Shown here piece after piece: positions 7,554 through 16,102 of a stretch of 26,682 nucleotides of DNA. The position numbers were made by a program, and so were the translations under genes. Position 1 is the first letter of the stretch; every line of letters begins with the position of its first letter. Origin of the DNA: an uncultured Pseudomonadota bacterium (lineage in GTDB: Bacteria > SAR324 > NAC60-12). Location: NCBI GenBank assembly GCA_913052275.1, contig CAJXDX010000005.1, positions 1 to 26,682 of the forward strand, given 5' to 3'. The notes under the pieces were generated by a model, which was given only the letters and a program-made list of their open reading frames with translations, was not told the DNA's origin and did no database searches.

Positions 7554-8597
7554 ATGAAAATAAAAACTGACTGGATACTTAAAAATCTTTTTATCAGTCA
7601 GCTTGATGATCTCAGTAGCACATTTAACTGGTTCCCGGGCGATTTGTCAGAGTGTGACAGGAATTCTATTGAGCAAGATGGAATCCGCCTTCCGCTGCTG
7701 GTGCAGTCAGTGGAGGATTCAAAATTCAGATTAGTTGACGGTTTCAAGCGCTTAAGCTGGCTGAAGTCCGTCCAAGGAAACTCTTTTGAGGAATATAAGC
7801 AGGATCAATTGTCATGCCTTATAATTCCTGCATTAGTTCCCACCAGAGATGTGGCCAAAATCAGACTGGAAACTCTTTCCGCAGATCAAACCAGTTTTTC
7901 AGGAATACATCTCTGCAGAGTTTTAAATTTGCTCAGTGAAGCAGGTTTTTCAAAAAATGAAATTGCTTTTCAGGTGTTTCCCAGTCTTGGTTTGATTTCA
8001 TCGGTGCGGCTCGCAGGCCAGCTACTGGATTTGCAAAAAAAGCTGGTTACATCTGAACTGCATGCTGAATCACTTTTACCTGAATCTATTATGATTATGG
8101 GATATGAAGATTTGCTTCCGCTGCTGAAATTTTCAAGTTCGGATTTTCCGTCTGTTGTACGGCTGGCTGAAAAAATGGAAGTTAAAGGGAAAAAGTGGCG
8201 TAACATGCTTCAGGTTCTGGATGAAGTAATTCGTTTGCGGCAAACAACTGCTGTTGAAATATTACAGTACTTTGAAATACAAAAAATCTTGGAAGACTCA
8301 AATCTCCAGGGACCTGTCCGTTATCGTTTGTTAAAACAACAGCTTGATGCTCTGCGTTATCCAGAACTTAGTAAAATGCGTAAAAGATTTGATCAAACGT
8401 GTAAAAGCCTTAAACTGCCTGAGCGGTTGACCTTGGAAAGCGATCAGTATTTTGAAAACGATGAACTTGCTCTGAAAATAAAATTCCGCTCTGTAGATGA
8501 GCTGAGAGAGCATTTGATGAATTTGTCAGATACAGTTAACTCGGAGAATCTAATCAATGCCTGGAATGATTTGTTTGCTATATTGCGTGAAGAATAA
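7554..8597 (+). CDS. ParB N-terminal-domain protein of unknown role
   Basis: This 347-residue soluble protein has a ParB/Srx-like N-terminal domain over about residues 10-110. The helix LSECDRNSIEQDGIRLPLLV (31-50) corresponds to the family's 'index helix, G-x2-x-P-L-x-V' stretch, and FRLVDGFKRL (58-67) corresponds to the GxRRL nucleotide-contact segment. A helical region follows (about 112-160, with LLSEAGFSKNEIAFQV) that resembles the KorB-type helix-turn-helix of ParB. The C-terminal half is charged and helical and is unlike the ParB dimerisation domain. There is no ParA ATPase next to it and I recognise no parS site, so chromosome partitioning is not supported. A DNA-binding or CTP-binding regulator is possible. 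It is a lone plus-strand gene between minus-strand operons, and no Shine-Dalgarno is obvious upstream of the ATG. Confidence 0.65.
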   Translation: MKIKTDWILKNLFISQLDDLSSTFNWFPGDLSECDRNSIEQDGIRLPLLVQSVEDSKFRLVDGFKRLSWLKSVQGNSFEEYKQDQLSCLIIPALVPTRDVAKIRLETLSADQTSFSGIHLCRVLNLLSEAGFSKNEIAFQVFPSLGLISSVRLAGQLLDLQKKLVTSELHAESLLPESIMIMGYEDLLPLLKFSSSDFPSVVRLAEKMEVKGKKWRNMLQVLDEVIRLRQTTAVEILQYFEIQKILEDSNLQGPVRYRLLKQQLDALRYPELSKMRKRFDQTCKSLKLPERLTLESDQYFENDELALKIKFRSVDELREHLMNLSDTVNSENLINAWNDLFAILREE

Positions 8598-8647
8598 TTT
8601 GGAATCTATAACCCTTAGCTGCGTATATGCAATTTCTCAATTTTTTG

Positions 8648-10354
8648 TTATCGTGTCCTCCAGACTTGTGTGCGGCGGCTGATAAAACGTACAAGAAGAG
8701 CATGTAAAACCCGAAAAACAGTGGAAGTATAGACTATCATCAAAGCCATTGCGGCTGCAGGTGCTATGTCTCCTGCATCGTCCATGTTTAATACTGCAAC
8801 TGATGCCAGCATAGTTTCTGGCGAATAGAGGAAAACTACTGCAGAAACCGTTGTCATTGCATTTAGAAATAGATAACTTACTACATCCAGAAATGCCGGC
8901 AGGCATACCGGGAGAGTGACTTTCCCGAAAGTTCGCCAGACAGGAGATTTCAAGGAAAGGGAGACTGCTTCAAACTCCGGGTCAAGCTGCTTCAACGCAG
9001 TCAGACAGGTAAGGTGGCTTACAGTGTAAAAGTGTACGATGGTACAAATAACAAGAATTCCCATTGTACCATATAGAAAACCCAAGGGATTTTCAGGGTG
9101 GTTGAAGAAGAAAATATATGCGATTCCTAAAACCAGTCCTGGAACGGCAAGCGGTAACATTGCTCCTAAATGCAAGATGGTCCGCAGCCATGTAACACCT
9201 CGTGCTTTTTCAACAAGATAGCTGCCAAAAAAAATCAGTCCGGAGCCAAAAACTGCACAATAAATTGCCATACGGATAGAATTGAAATATGCCTCCCAGC
9301 CACCGCCATCCATAACATCGAAGTTATAATTTTTCAGTGATAGTGAAAGATTATAAGGCCAGAAAGTGACAAATGATGCATAGACAGCCATCGCCAGCAT
9401 TGAAATAAAAATTATCGATACTACCAAGCAAAACACAAAAAGTATTCCATCCCGCAAAGGATGGGATTTTGGTTGGAAAGGTACTGCATGTGGTGAAAGC
9501 AAAGCTATTTGCCTGCGTTGCACCCAGCGGTCCGCTATGAAAGCGAGCACGGCTGGCAGCAGCAAAATGAGTGAAACAACTGCGCCCATCTCAAAATTTT
9601 GCTGTCCAACAACCTGCTTGTATACATCTGTGGCGAGTACATTGTAACGACCACCTATTACTTTTGGAACTCCAAAATCTGTAATTACCAGCGTGAAGAC
9701 TATGAACCCGGCACTTAAAATTCCATACTTTGCTCCTGGCAAGGTAACTGTAAAAAATATTCTCCATTTCGGTGTGCGTAAAGCTTCTGCAGCTTCATAA
9801 AGTCTTGCGTCTGCTGTAGAAAGAGCAGTAACAATAATCATCAGTGCATGTGGAAAAACCCAGAAACAAGAACCAATTATGATTCCAATTGGGCCATAGA
9901 TTGATGCTTCACCCAGCCATGATCTCAACACTCCCTGATTGCCAAACCAGTAGATAAGAGATATGGCAGCCAGTAAAGATGGAGCAAGAATAGGAATCAG
10001 GGCAATTCCGCGAAATAACCAGCGCAAGGGCATTCGGGTCCTTGTAAGTGCATATCCATATACAAATGCAATCACGAGTACAATCAGAGCCACAGAGATG
10101 GCCACTGTCAAACTGTTTGTAATTGAAGAAAAAAGTGCAGGCGTTTCAAAATATTCTCGAAAATTTTGCAAACCTATATATTTACCATCAATGTCTTCCA
10201 GGCTTTTTGAAAGCAGGGTATAAAGCGGAAAAACTACTGCGATTGCAAGCAGTATAATAAGGCAAATGAGTCCGATTCGAAGTATTACATCATCCCGGCT
10301 AAGCCTAACCCTGACTGGGACTACGTTTGCTGGTAAGGATAGGGTTCCACTCAT
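8648..10354 (-). CDS. phnU2: ABC transporter permease, 2-aminoethylphosphonate type (fused double domain)
   Basis: This is the inner-membrane channel of the importer encoded with the two genes upstream. At 568 residues it carries two MetI-like permease domains in one chain, as is usual for Fe(III)/2-aminoethylphosphonate-type importers. Hydrophobic helices occur throughout (first near 26-48). Each half carries an EAA-like loop that contacts the ATPase: AAEALRTPKWRIFFTVTLPG in the first half and AVSLSLKSPVWRTFGKVTLP in the second. The start ATG overlaps the ATPase stop by 4 nt. A 50-base gap separates its end from the convergent ParB-like gene. Substrate assignment rests on the binding protein of the same operon and on overall resemblance to the PhnU2 group; an iron or polyamine importer is the main alternative. 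Confidence 0.82.
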   Translation of the reverse strand: MSGTLSLPANVVPVRVRLSRDDVILRIGLICLIILLAIAVVFPLYTLLSKSLEDIDGKYIGLQNFREYFETPALFSSITNSLTVAISVALIVLVIAFVYGYALTRTRMPLRWLFRGIALIPILAPSLLAAISLIYWFGNQGVLRSWLGEASIYGPIGIIIGSCFWVFPHALMIIVTALSTADARLYEAAEALRTPKWRIFFTVTLPGAKYGILSAGFIVFTLVITDFGVPKVIGGRYNVLATDVYKQVVGQQNFEMGAVVSLILLLPAVLAFIADRWVQRRQIALLSPHAVPFQPKSHPLRDGILFVFCLVVSIIFISMLAMAVYASFVTFWPYNLSLSLKNYNFDVMDGGGWEAYFNSIRMAIYCAVFGSGLIFFGSYLVEKARGVTWLRTILHLGAMLPLAVPGLVLGIAYIFFFNHPENPLGFLYGTMGILVICTIVHFYTVSHLTCLTALKQLDPEFEAVSLSLKSPVWRTFGKVTLPVCLPAFLDVVSYLFLNAMTTVSAVVFLYSPETMLASVAVLNMDDAGDIAPAAAMALMIVYTSTVFRVLHALLVRFISRRTQVWRTR

Positions 10355-11433
10355 GAAATTTCAGGAAAAATCAAGAGACGATTTGGTGGTAATTCTATAG
10401 TCAGTGTAGATTCAGGAGTTATATTTTGCTCATGGATTTGCTTTATGGAGAGGTCTGCCATCAGTTCTTCAAAGCCAGTAGGACCTGAAATAAACAGCCT
10501 GTAGAAAGAACCGAGGAATTCCAGGGATTTGACTTTTACTTCCAGTGTGTTGGGTGATTCAATTGATTCAGAATGGCATAAAATATCTTCCGGGCGAACT
10601 GTAACTCGAACATTACTTTTTTCTGGAATGTTTTCGGTGTTACATTTCAGGGTATTCTCTCCAATACTCACCAAGCCGGGTGATGTGACTTCTCCATGAA
10701 TAAAATTCATAACCCCAATAAAATCTGCTACAAAAGGAGATGCCGGATTGCTGTAGATTTCTATCGGAGTTCCCACCTGTTCAATGCGTCCCTGGTCCAT
10801 AACCACGATACGGTCTGCCATTGAGAGTGCTTCTTCCTGATCGTGTGTAACAAGAATCGTAGTAATACCAAGGTTTTGATGCAGTGTTCTAATTTCAAGT
10901 CGTAATGCGGATCTTACACGTGCGTCAAGAGCGCTCAGAGGTTCATCCAGCAACAACAATCCAGGAGAAGTAGCCAGTGCACGTGATAGGGCCACCCGTT
11001 GCTGTTGCCCACCGGATAGTTGTGCAGGATACTTTTCAATTTGTTCGGGCAAACCAACTAGTTCTAGTAAATCTGTAACCCTTTTATGAATTTCCTGTCT
11101 TGGCAATCGCTGATTTTCCAACCCGTAGGCTACATTCTGGTAAACCGTCAAATTTGGGAAAAGAGCATAAGATTGAAAAACGATACCAAAATCACGTTCA
11201 GATACAGGCAAGTCAGAAATATCTTTTCCTGCTTGATTTATTCTCCCTGCAGTTTGTGGATCAAGACCGGCAATTGCTCTCAACAATGTAGTTTTTCCAC
11301 ACCCTGAAGGGCCTAGAAAACAGATGAATTCACCACTGTTTATTTCCAGCGACAAATCACTAACTGCCACGAACTCACCAAAATGCTTGGTTAAGTGTTC
11401 AATACGTAAGTAAACTTGATTTGAATCAGGCAT
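10351..11433 (-). CDS. phnT2: ABC transporter ATP-binding protein, 2-aminoethylphosphonate type
   Basis: This is the cytoplasmic ATPase that powers the importer. All nucleotide-binding motifs are intact in its 360 residues: Walker A GPSGCGKT (41-48), Q-loop Q87, signature LSGGQ (139-143), Walker B LLLLDEP (159-165) and the H-loop H197 in LVTHDQEEA. After the ATPase core (about 1-235) comes a TOBE-like domain (about 265-355) with RPEDI, typical of the spermidine/iron/phosphonate CUT1-like group. The ATG lies only 4 bases after the T-tract of a terminator-like hairpin, so its ribosome-binding region lies within that structure and translation may be limited relative to the binding protein. Its stop overlaps the permease start by 4 nt. 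Confidence 0.88.
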   Translation of the reverse strand: MPDSNQVYLRIEHLTKHFGEFVAVSDLSLEINSGEFICFLGPSGCGKTTLLRAIAGLDPQTAGRINQAGKDISDLPVSERDFGIVFQSYALFPNLTVYQNVAYGLENQRLPRQEIHKRVTDLLELVGLPEQIEKYPAQLSGGQQQRVALSRALATSPGLLLLDEPLSALDARVRSALRLEIRTLHQNLGITTILVTHDQEEALSMADRIVVMDQGRIEQVGTPIEIYSNPASPFVADFIGVMNFIHGEVTSPGLVSIGENTLKCNTENIPEKSNVRVTVRPEDILCHSESIESPNTLEVKVKSLEFLGSFYRLFISGPTGFEELMADLSIKQIHEQNITPESTLTIELPPNRLLIFPEIS

Positions 11434-11437
11434 GCTG

Positions 11438-11471
11438 AAAAATCCAGGCCGGCCATTTGATCCGACCTGGA
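11438..11471 (-). terminator. Hairpin plus T-tract between binding protein and ATPase genes
   Basis: On the minus strand TCCAGGTCGG and CCGGCCTGGA form a 10-bp stem (one G-U pair) around a 9-base loop, followed immediately by five T residues. This has the form of an intrinsic terminator but sits inside the operon, 21 bases after the binding-protein stop and 4 bases before the ATPase start. It is probably a partial terminator or 3'-end stabiliser that gives more binding protein than ATPase and permease, a common arrangement in importer operons. Confidence 0.7.
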
Positions 11472-11492
11472 AAAGGAGGGATTATTGAAGAA

Positions 11493-12530
11493 TTATTTTG
11501 CTTCAGACTTTGCGTCATATCTTTTTTGCCACTCTGCAAGAATTTTCTTACGATTAACTGCAGCAAATTCGAAGTCATTATTAATCATTGCTTCCAGAAT
11601 ACCTTCTGGGAAATGTTTTACTGGCTTAGCTATTCCAGGATAAGCAACAACAGCATATCCTTGATTGTATAGCTTATTTGCTTTTTTGGTAATGGACCAA
11701 TCCACCAAAGTTTGTGCAGCAGAAAGTTTTTTTGTGCCTTTTACGATGGCCGTTGCTTCCATGTCCCATCCAACCCCTTCTTTAGGTAGAATAATGTCCA
11801 AAGGGGCACCAGCAGCTTTGGATTTTGCTCCACGAAACGCAAAGGAGATTCCAATCGGCGTTTCACCACGAGCTGCTTGTTTACAAGGCTTTGAACCGGA
11901 GTGGGTGTACCATGCAATGTTCTCATGGAGATTATCCATGTACTGCCAACCACCGAGTTCTCCGTAAATCTGAAGCCATGAGGAAACATCAAGGAATCCT
12001 GTTCCGGATGAATTCGGGTTTGGCATGACGAGGTGTCCTTTGTATACCGGATCTGTAAGGTCCATCCACGAAGTTGGTGTAGGGAGGTTGTTTTTTCCTG
12101 CCTCTACCGTGTTTACGCAAACTGCGGCTATCCATGCATCCATACCAGTCCAGCTTGGCGGGTTAGCTGAATCTCGAAATTTTGAGTCCAGCTTATTCAA
12201 TCCTTTCGGTGCATAGGCCTGCAGCATCCCTTCGGATTGAAGTAACATTAAGCTTGTTGCAGCTAATCCCCATATTACATCTGCTCTTGGATTGTTTTTT
12301 TCCGCAAGCAGTTTTGCGGTAACAATTCCAGTAGAATCTCGCACCCAGCGTATTTTAATGTCCGGGTGATCTTCATTGAAAGCAGCTGCGTATCGTTTTA
12401 AGTCTTCAGCTTCTACTGCGGTGTATACCATCAGTGTTTCAGCACTCGACGTAACCGCAATCATTAGTCCAGCAATTAAGCCAATAATTACTCGAGCCGA
12501 ATAGGTTAAGGCATGTTCGAGTTTTTTCAT
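11493..12530 (-). CDS. phnS2: Periplasmic 2-aminoethylphosphonate-type substrate-binding protein
   Basis: This 345-residue protein is the extracytoplasmic receptor of the importer. A signal peptide is visible (KK near the N-terminus, hydrophobic residues about 13-27, likely cleavage near TSSA/ET). The mature part is a type II periplasmic binding protein. It carries segments I associate with the phosphonate-binding PhnS2 group (also called AepX-like in marine bacteria): LMVYTAVEAEDLKRY, WVRDSTGIVTAKLLAEK, NPNSSGTGFLDV and YTHSGSKPCKQAARGE. The serine- and threonine-rich SSGTG and THSGS loops are well placed to bind a phosphonate group. A strong Shine-Dalgarno (AAGGAA) precedes the ATG. No phosphonate-degrading gene (phnW, phnX, phnA or phnY) lies in the window, so catabolism must be encoded elsewhere. 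A related ligand such as ferric iron cannot be excluded, but I think it less likely. Confidence 0.85.
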   Translation of the reverse strand: MKKLEHALTYSARVIIGLIAGLMIAVTSSAETLMVYTAVEAEDLKRYAAAFNEDHPDIKIRWVRDSTGIVTAKLLAEKNNPRADVIWGLAATSLMLLQSEGMLQAYAPKGLNKLDSKFRDSANPPSWTGMDAWIAAVCVNTVEAGKNNLPTPTSWMDLTDPVYKGHLVMPNPNSSGTGFLDVSSWLQIYGELGGWQYMDNLHENIAWYTHSGSKPCKQAARGETPIGISFAFRGAKSKAAGAPLDIILPKEGVGWDMEATAIVKGTKKLSAAQTLVDWSITKKANKLYNQGYAVVAYPGIAKPVKHFPEGILEAMINNDFEFAAVNRKKILAEWQKRYDAKSEAK

Positions 12531-12534
12531 TGAG

Positions 12535-12540
12535 TTCCTT
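12535..12540 (-). promoter_or_regulatory. Strong ribosome-binding site of the phosphonate-binding protein gene
   Basis: The minus strand reads AAGGAA, then four bases, then ATG. It is one of the clearest Shine-Dalgarno sequences in the window and fits a highly expressed periplasmic receptor. The 153-base gap upstream is AT-rich and should hold the operon promoter. I see no convincing Pho box (CTGTCAT repeats) in it. Confidence 0.65.
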
Positions 12541-12683
12541 TATTTGGATTATGAGAAAAATGTGATAGAAATACTTAATTATCTACATCACTGTGAGTGC
12601 AAAGCCTAACAGAACCTATGAAGTATGTACAACTAAAAAATATAAATGGATTTTAAAAAAAGTTTTAAATAAAAAATAAATTA

Positions 12684-13109
12684 TTAAGAAACTTTTAGCA
12701 CCTCAACTTTAAAGATTAAATCTGCATTTTGAGGGATGCCCATTGAGGACACACCCTGGCTTCCGTAGGCAAGTTTTGCTGGGATTTTAATCTGCATTTT
12801 AGTTCCCTGCCGCACATCTTTGAGGGCTATGTCCCAGCCGGCAATAACAGTACCCTTTCCCAGTTCAAACTCAAACGGGCGCCGTTTCGTGCGGCTGCTG
12901 TCAAACATCTTGTAATCTTCTGCCAGCCAACCTTCGTAGTGTACTTTGAGCTGACTGCCTTCCACGGATTTTTTCCCATGCCCATGGCGTTCGATGTAAA
13001 TTTCCACACCGGAACCGGTTCGTTTGAAAGCCGCGTCCAGGGCTAACTGTGGTCGTTTATTAATTTTTGGAGTTTGTTGCTGGTTTGCTGAGGAGGTGCT
13101 TATTTTCAT
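12684..13109 (-). CDS. FKBP-type peptidyl-prolyl cis-trans isomerase
   Basis: This 141-residue protein is an FKBP fold that speeds cis-trans isomerisation of proline bonds. The C-terminal 105 residues hold the family motifs VHYEGWL, FDSS, FELGKGTVIAGWDIAL and KIPAKLAYGSQG, followed by DLIFKVEVLKV. The N-terminal 35 residues are polar and glutamine-rich, without a signal peptide or lipobox, so it is probably cytoplasmic. Its ATG overlaps the stop of the LptA-like gene by 4 nt. It is the last gene of the pyrG operon, ending in two consecutive TAA codons, with AT-rich DNA and no GC-rich terminator stem after it. Confidence 0.92.
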   Translation of the reverse strand: MKISTSSANQQQTPKINKRPQLALDAAFKRTGSGVEIYIERHGHGKKSVEGSQLKVHYEGWLAEDYKMFDSSRTKRRPFEFELGKGTVIAGWDIALKDVRQGTKMQIKIPAKLAYGSQGVSSMGIPQNADLIFKVEVLKVS

Positions 13110-14335
13110 CTGCAGGCAAAGATTGCAGGAGCCTGTTCTCCAAGTACCGTCATTTGTATGGGGGCCTTGTTGTCACCTTGTGCAATGCCCTTGTTAACAT
13201 CAAGGTACAAATTTATTGAATTTCCCTGGAGATGATATTGTCCGGACTGAACTTCCGCGTTGCCTTCAAGTAAAATAGTTTGAGTGATTTCATCAAAGCT
13301 TGCCTGATCAGCTTTGGCAACACGGCCAGGCTGTTCGAAACAAACTTCCTGTACTGCCTGAATAAACTGCAATTCCTGAGATTCATTTAAGTGCAAAGTA
13401 ATTTTTCCCGCATGTATGTATAGATTGTCAGGGGTTCGTTCCATTTCAACATTACCTTCAAACATTGCCTGATGCTTCCTGTTATCAAGTACTGCCCGGG
13501 ATGCTAACAGAAGAACTTGGGTGGGCTCTGAATTTTGGGAGGTTTCATCACTGGTGTTTTGTGATTCAGACTCCGTTTCTTTTTTACCGCGATTTGTTTC
13601 AAGATCACTGAGGTTGGCTTCAACCCTTATTCGACCCTCCTTGCTGGTATCCAGACCCTCCAGGGTTGCATGCTGTTTCAGAAGGTCCAAAAGAACATTG
13701 TCACTGATAACATTTCCCTGTGCGGTCTTGACGATTACATTCCCCTGCATCTGCAAAGTTTGCTGAGGTTTTGGAAGCTTATTTGTGTTGTCAGCTTCTT
13801 TTTCAACATTATCCAGGTTAACCTGTGTGTAAATCGCAAAATCCGAACGAACCTCCCTGTCCCATTGCTTTACCTGTACTCCGCCCTCCCCGACCATTTT
13901 CTCAATGTTGGTATCTTTTCCGGAAACCAGACGAAGTTTGGCAGTGGTCATTTCTATGTTTTCCCTTGGAATAAATCCTTTCACATTGCCCCGAAACACG
14001 GCAGCGTTTTGTTTGAGATCAGTGGTGAATTCATCTGCCTGTATTTTGATTTGCTCGGTTGAGGCATAGCGGAGCAGAATTCCTTGCTCAATTAATGTCA
14101 TTGGTTTCGGAAGTGCATCAAGAAATTCATTCCGGTTGGTGAAATTTTTGTTCTGCAATAGTGCGATTTCTGCAATGATTTTCCTTGATAAACCTTCTCT
14201 CAGCAGGTGATCAAGTGTATTGTGCGTGACTTTGAATCCTCTTGCGGGCATAGCATGGATTACCATTTTAGAGTTCGAAAATGGCTCGACTGCTAAAACG
14301 CTGAATGATAACAAAATGGAGAATAATGTTTTCAT
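13106..14335 (-). CDS. LptA/OstA-repeat envelope protein (LPS transport-like)
   Basis: This 409-residue protein starts with a probable signal peptide (hydrophobic residues about 4-17) and contains several LptA/OstA-type beta-strand repeats. Examples are IQADEFTTDLKQNAAVFRGNV (about 98-118), a block near 190-230 (LQMQGNVIVKTAQGNVISDN), one near 275-315 (ASRAVLDNRKHQAMFEGNVE) and one near 335-390 (QASFDEITQTILLEGNAEV, then the LQGNSINLYLD strand). LptA bridges LPS between the inner and outer membranes, so a periplasmic role in LPS transport is likely. The protein is about twice the length of LptA. It may combine LptC-like and LptA-like parts, or act as a multi-repeat LptA. Residues about 30-75 are helical and not part of the repeats. 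A low-complexity acidic/serine linker (about 250-272) separates two repeat blocks. It begins 9 bases after the pyrG stop. Confidence 0.72.
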   Translation of the reverse strand: MKTLFSILLSFSVLAVEPFSNSKMVIHAMPARGFKVTHNTLDHLLREGLSRKIIAEIALLQNKNFTNRNEFLDALPKPMTLIEQGILLRYASTEQIKIQADEFTTDLKQNAAVFRGNVKGFIPRENIEMTTAKLRLVSGKDTNIEKMVGEGGVQVKQWDREVRSDFAIYTQVNLDNVEKEADNTNKLPKPQQTLQMQGNVIVKTAQGNVISDNVLLDLLKQHATLEGLDTSKEGRIRVEANLSDLETNRGKKETESESQNTSDETSQNSEPTQVLLLASRAVLDNRKHQAMFEGNVEMERTPDNLYIHAGKITLHLNESQELQFIQAVQEVCFEQPGRVAKADQASFDEITQTILLEGNAEVQSGQYHLQGNSINLYLDVNKGIAQGDNKAPIQMTVLGEQAPAIFACR

Positions 14336-14344
14336 TTTTTTTGC

Positions 14345-16024
14345 CTATGCAACAGAGGCTTTTGCTTTTTTCGCTGAAGTTGGAACGTGGCCCAGGCGTG
14401 ACTGCCGATTGGCATATGCTGCTTTGATAAAGGAAGAAAACATTGGATGTGGTTTAAGGGGCTTTGATTGCAGTTCAGGATGAAACTGACAGCCGATAAA
14501 CCAGGGATGTTCAGGAAGCTCAATGGTCTCCACTAAATTTCTTTCAGGATGACGTCCGGAAATTTTCAATCCTGCATCTTCAAGCCTGGGAACAAATTCA
14601 TTCATCACCTCATATCGGTGTCGATGGCGTTCTGAAATGGTAGTTTTATTATACATCCTGGCAATTCTTGATCCTTTTTTGAGGACTGTAATCTGGCTTC
14701 CAAGGCGCATGGTACCGCCGGTTTCCTGATGTCCCTCCTGTTCAGGCATCAAATCAATCACATTTTCCGCGTGATCAGGTCTGGACTCTCCTGAATTTGC
14801 TCCTGCAATGCCTACAACATTACGGGCAAATTCAACTATCGCCATCTGCATGCCGAGACAGATTCCGAAGAACGGAATATTGCCTGTGCGGGCAATCTGG
14901 ATGGCAGTAATTTTTCCTTCCATACCACGTTCCCCGAATCCGGGAGCAACCAGCACACCGTCCATTTTTTCCAGCTGCTCATAGGCATTTTCAGGGGTTA
15001 GGAATTCTGAATCAATATAATGCAGCTGTACTTTAAGTCGGTTTGCAATACCCCCATGCAGCAATGCTTCCTTAAGGCTTTCATATGAGTCAAGATGCTC
15101 GACATATTTACCGATAAAGGCGATGTCCACCTCGTCCTGGGGGTTTTTATATTTTTCAATCAAATCAATCCAAGGCTGCAGTTTTGGGCTGCCTGTCCAC
15201 ATCTGCAGATATGTCATGATGATGTTATCCAGATTCTGCTGGTGAAACATCAGGGGTACTTCATATACTGATTCCACATCAAGACCGTTCACAACAGAGT
15301 CTTCAGGAACATTAGTGAAAAGGGAAATCTTGCTGCGAACTTGGTCGGAAAGCATTTCAGGAGTACGGCAGATGAGAATATCAGGCTGTATGCCGATTTC
15401 CCTGAGTTTGCCAACGCTATGCTGGGTAGGTTTGGTTTTCATTTCCGCAGTCTGTACAATCAGGGTCAGGTGAACAAACAAGGTGTGTTCTTTTCCATGA
15501 TCGTGCCTGAACTGACGAATAGCTTCAAGAAAAGGAAGCGACTCGATGTCCCCCACTGTTCCACCGATTTCCACAATACAAATGTCGGCGTCAGGGGCGG
15601 CAGATGTTTTTGTCTCTTTGTCAAAAATTCTGGAAGCTTCTGTGATGGTATTTTTGATTTCATCAATCACATGCGGAACCACCTGCACAGTCGCACCCAG
15701 ATAATCACCGGCGCGCTCCTTGCGAATAACGGTGTCATATATCTGACCGGTTGTGCGGTTATGCCTGCTGGTCAGCACAGCATTTGTGTAGCGCTCATAA
15801 TGTCCCAGGTCCAGATCTGTTTCCGCGCCGTCCACGGTGACAAAAACCTCACCATGCTGAAATGGGTTCATGGTGCCGGCATCAACATTGATGTAGGGAT
15901 CAAGCTTCATCAGGCTGACTGTCAGCCCCCTTGATTCCAGCAGGGCACCAATCGACGACGCCGCAATTCCTTTGCCAAGTCCTGAAACCACACCACCTGT
16001 GATAAAGATATATTTTGTTTGCAT
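14345..16024 (-). CDS. pyrG: CTP synthase
   Basis: This enzyme makes CTP from UTP, ATP and glutamine in the cytoplasm. The 559-residue protein has the normal two-domain layout. The synthase domain begins with YIFITGGVVSGLGKG and contains KLDPYINVDAGTMNPFQHGE. The class I glutamine amidotransferase domain starts near 300, with the oxyanion loop PGFGERG (361-367), nucleophile C389 in GICLGMQ, and H515/E517 in FHPE. ERHRHRYE near 465-472 is also characteristic. The length is close to the family norm (about 535-560). The downstream neighbours are an LptA-like gene and an FKBP gene. In many proteobacteria pyrG is followed by kdsA, kdsD, kdsC and lptC/A, so this looks like a shortened version of that cluster. 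The upstream 189-base gap carries a repeat-like fragment. Confidence 0.98.
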   Translation of the reverse strand: MQTKYIFITGGVVSGLGKGIAASSIGALLESRGLTVSLMKLDPYINVDAGTMNPFQHGEVFVTVDGAETDLDLGHYERYTNAVLTSRHNRTTGQIYDTVIRKERAGDYLGATVQVVPHVIDEIKNTITEASRIFDKETKTSAAPDADICIVEIGGTVGDIESLPFLEAIRQFRHDHGKEHTLFVHLTLIVQTAEMKTKPTQHSVGKLREIGIQPDILICRTPEMLSDQVRSKISLFTNVPEDSVVNGLDVESVYEVPLMFHQQNLDNIIMTYLQMWTGSPKLQPWIDLIEKYKNPQDEVDIAFIGKYVEHLDSYESLKEALLHGGIANRLKVQLHYIDSEFLTPENAYEQLEKMDGVLVAPGFGERGMEGKITAIQIARTGNIPFFGICLGMQMAIVEFARNVVGIAGANSGESRPDHAENVIDLMPEQEGHQETGGTMRLGSQITVLKKGSRIARMYNKTTISERHRHRYEVMNEFVPRLEDAGLKISGRHPERNLVETIELPEHPWFIGCQFHPELQSKPLKPHPMFSSFIKAAYANRQSRLGHVPTSAKKAKASVA

Positions 16025-16102
16025 GAGTTGATTTTGTTTGTCTTTTGTTAGGAGAAGGATTGTGGATAAGGATTACATTTAAAAATACACCTGCTGAATT
16101 TT

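Noticed and set aside
7554..8597. Chromosome partition locus (parABS)
   Set aside because: No ParA gene and no parS-like palindrome seen, and the C-terminal half differs from chromosomal ParB.
13670..14062. Plus-strand open frame of 130 codons antisense to the LptA-like gene
   Set aside because: No family resemblance and no start signal.
15341..15934. Long plus-strand open frame of 197 codons inside pyrG
   Set aside because: It is fully antisense to the conserved CTP synthase gene and its translation has no recognisable motif; it reflects codon structure of pyrG.
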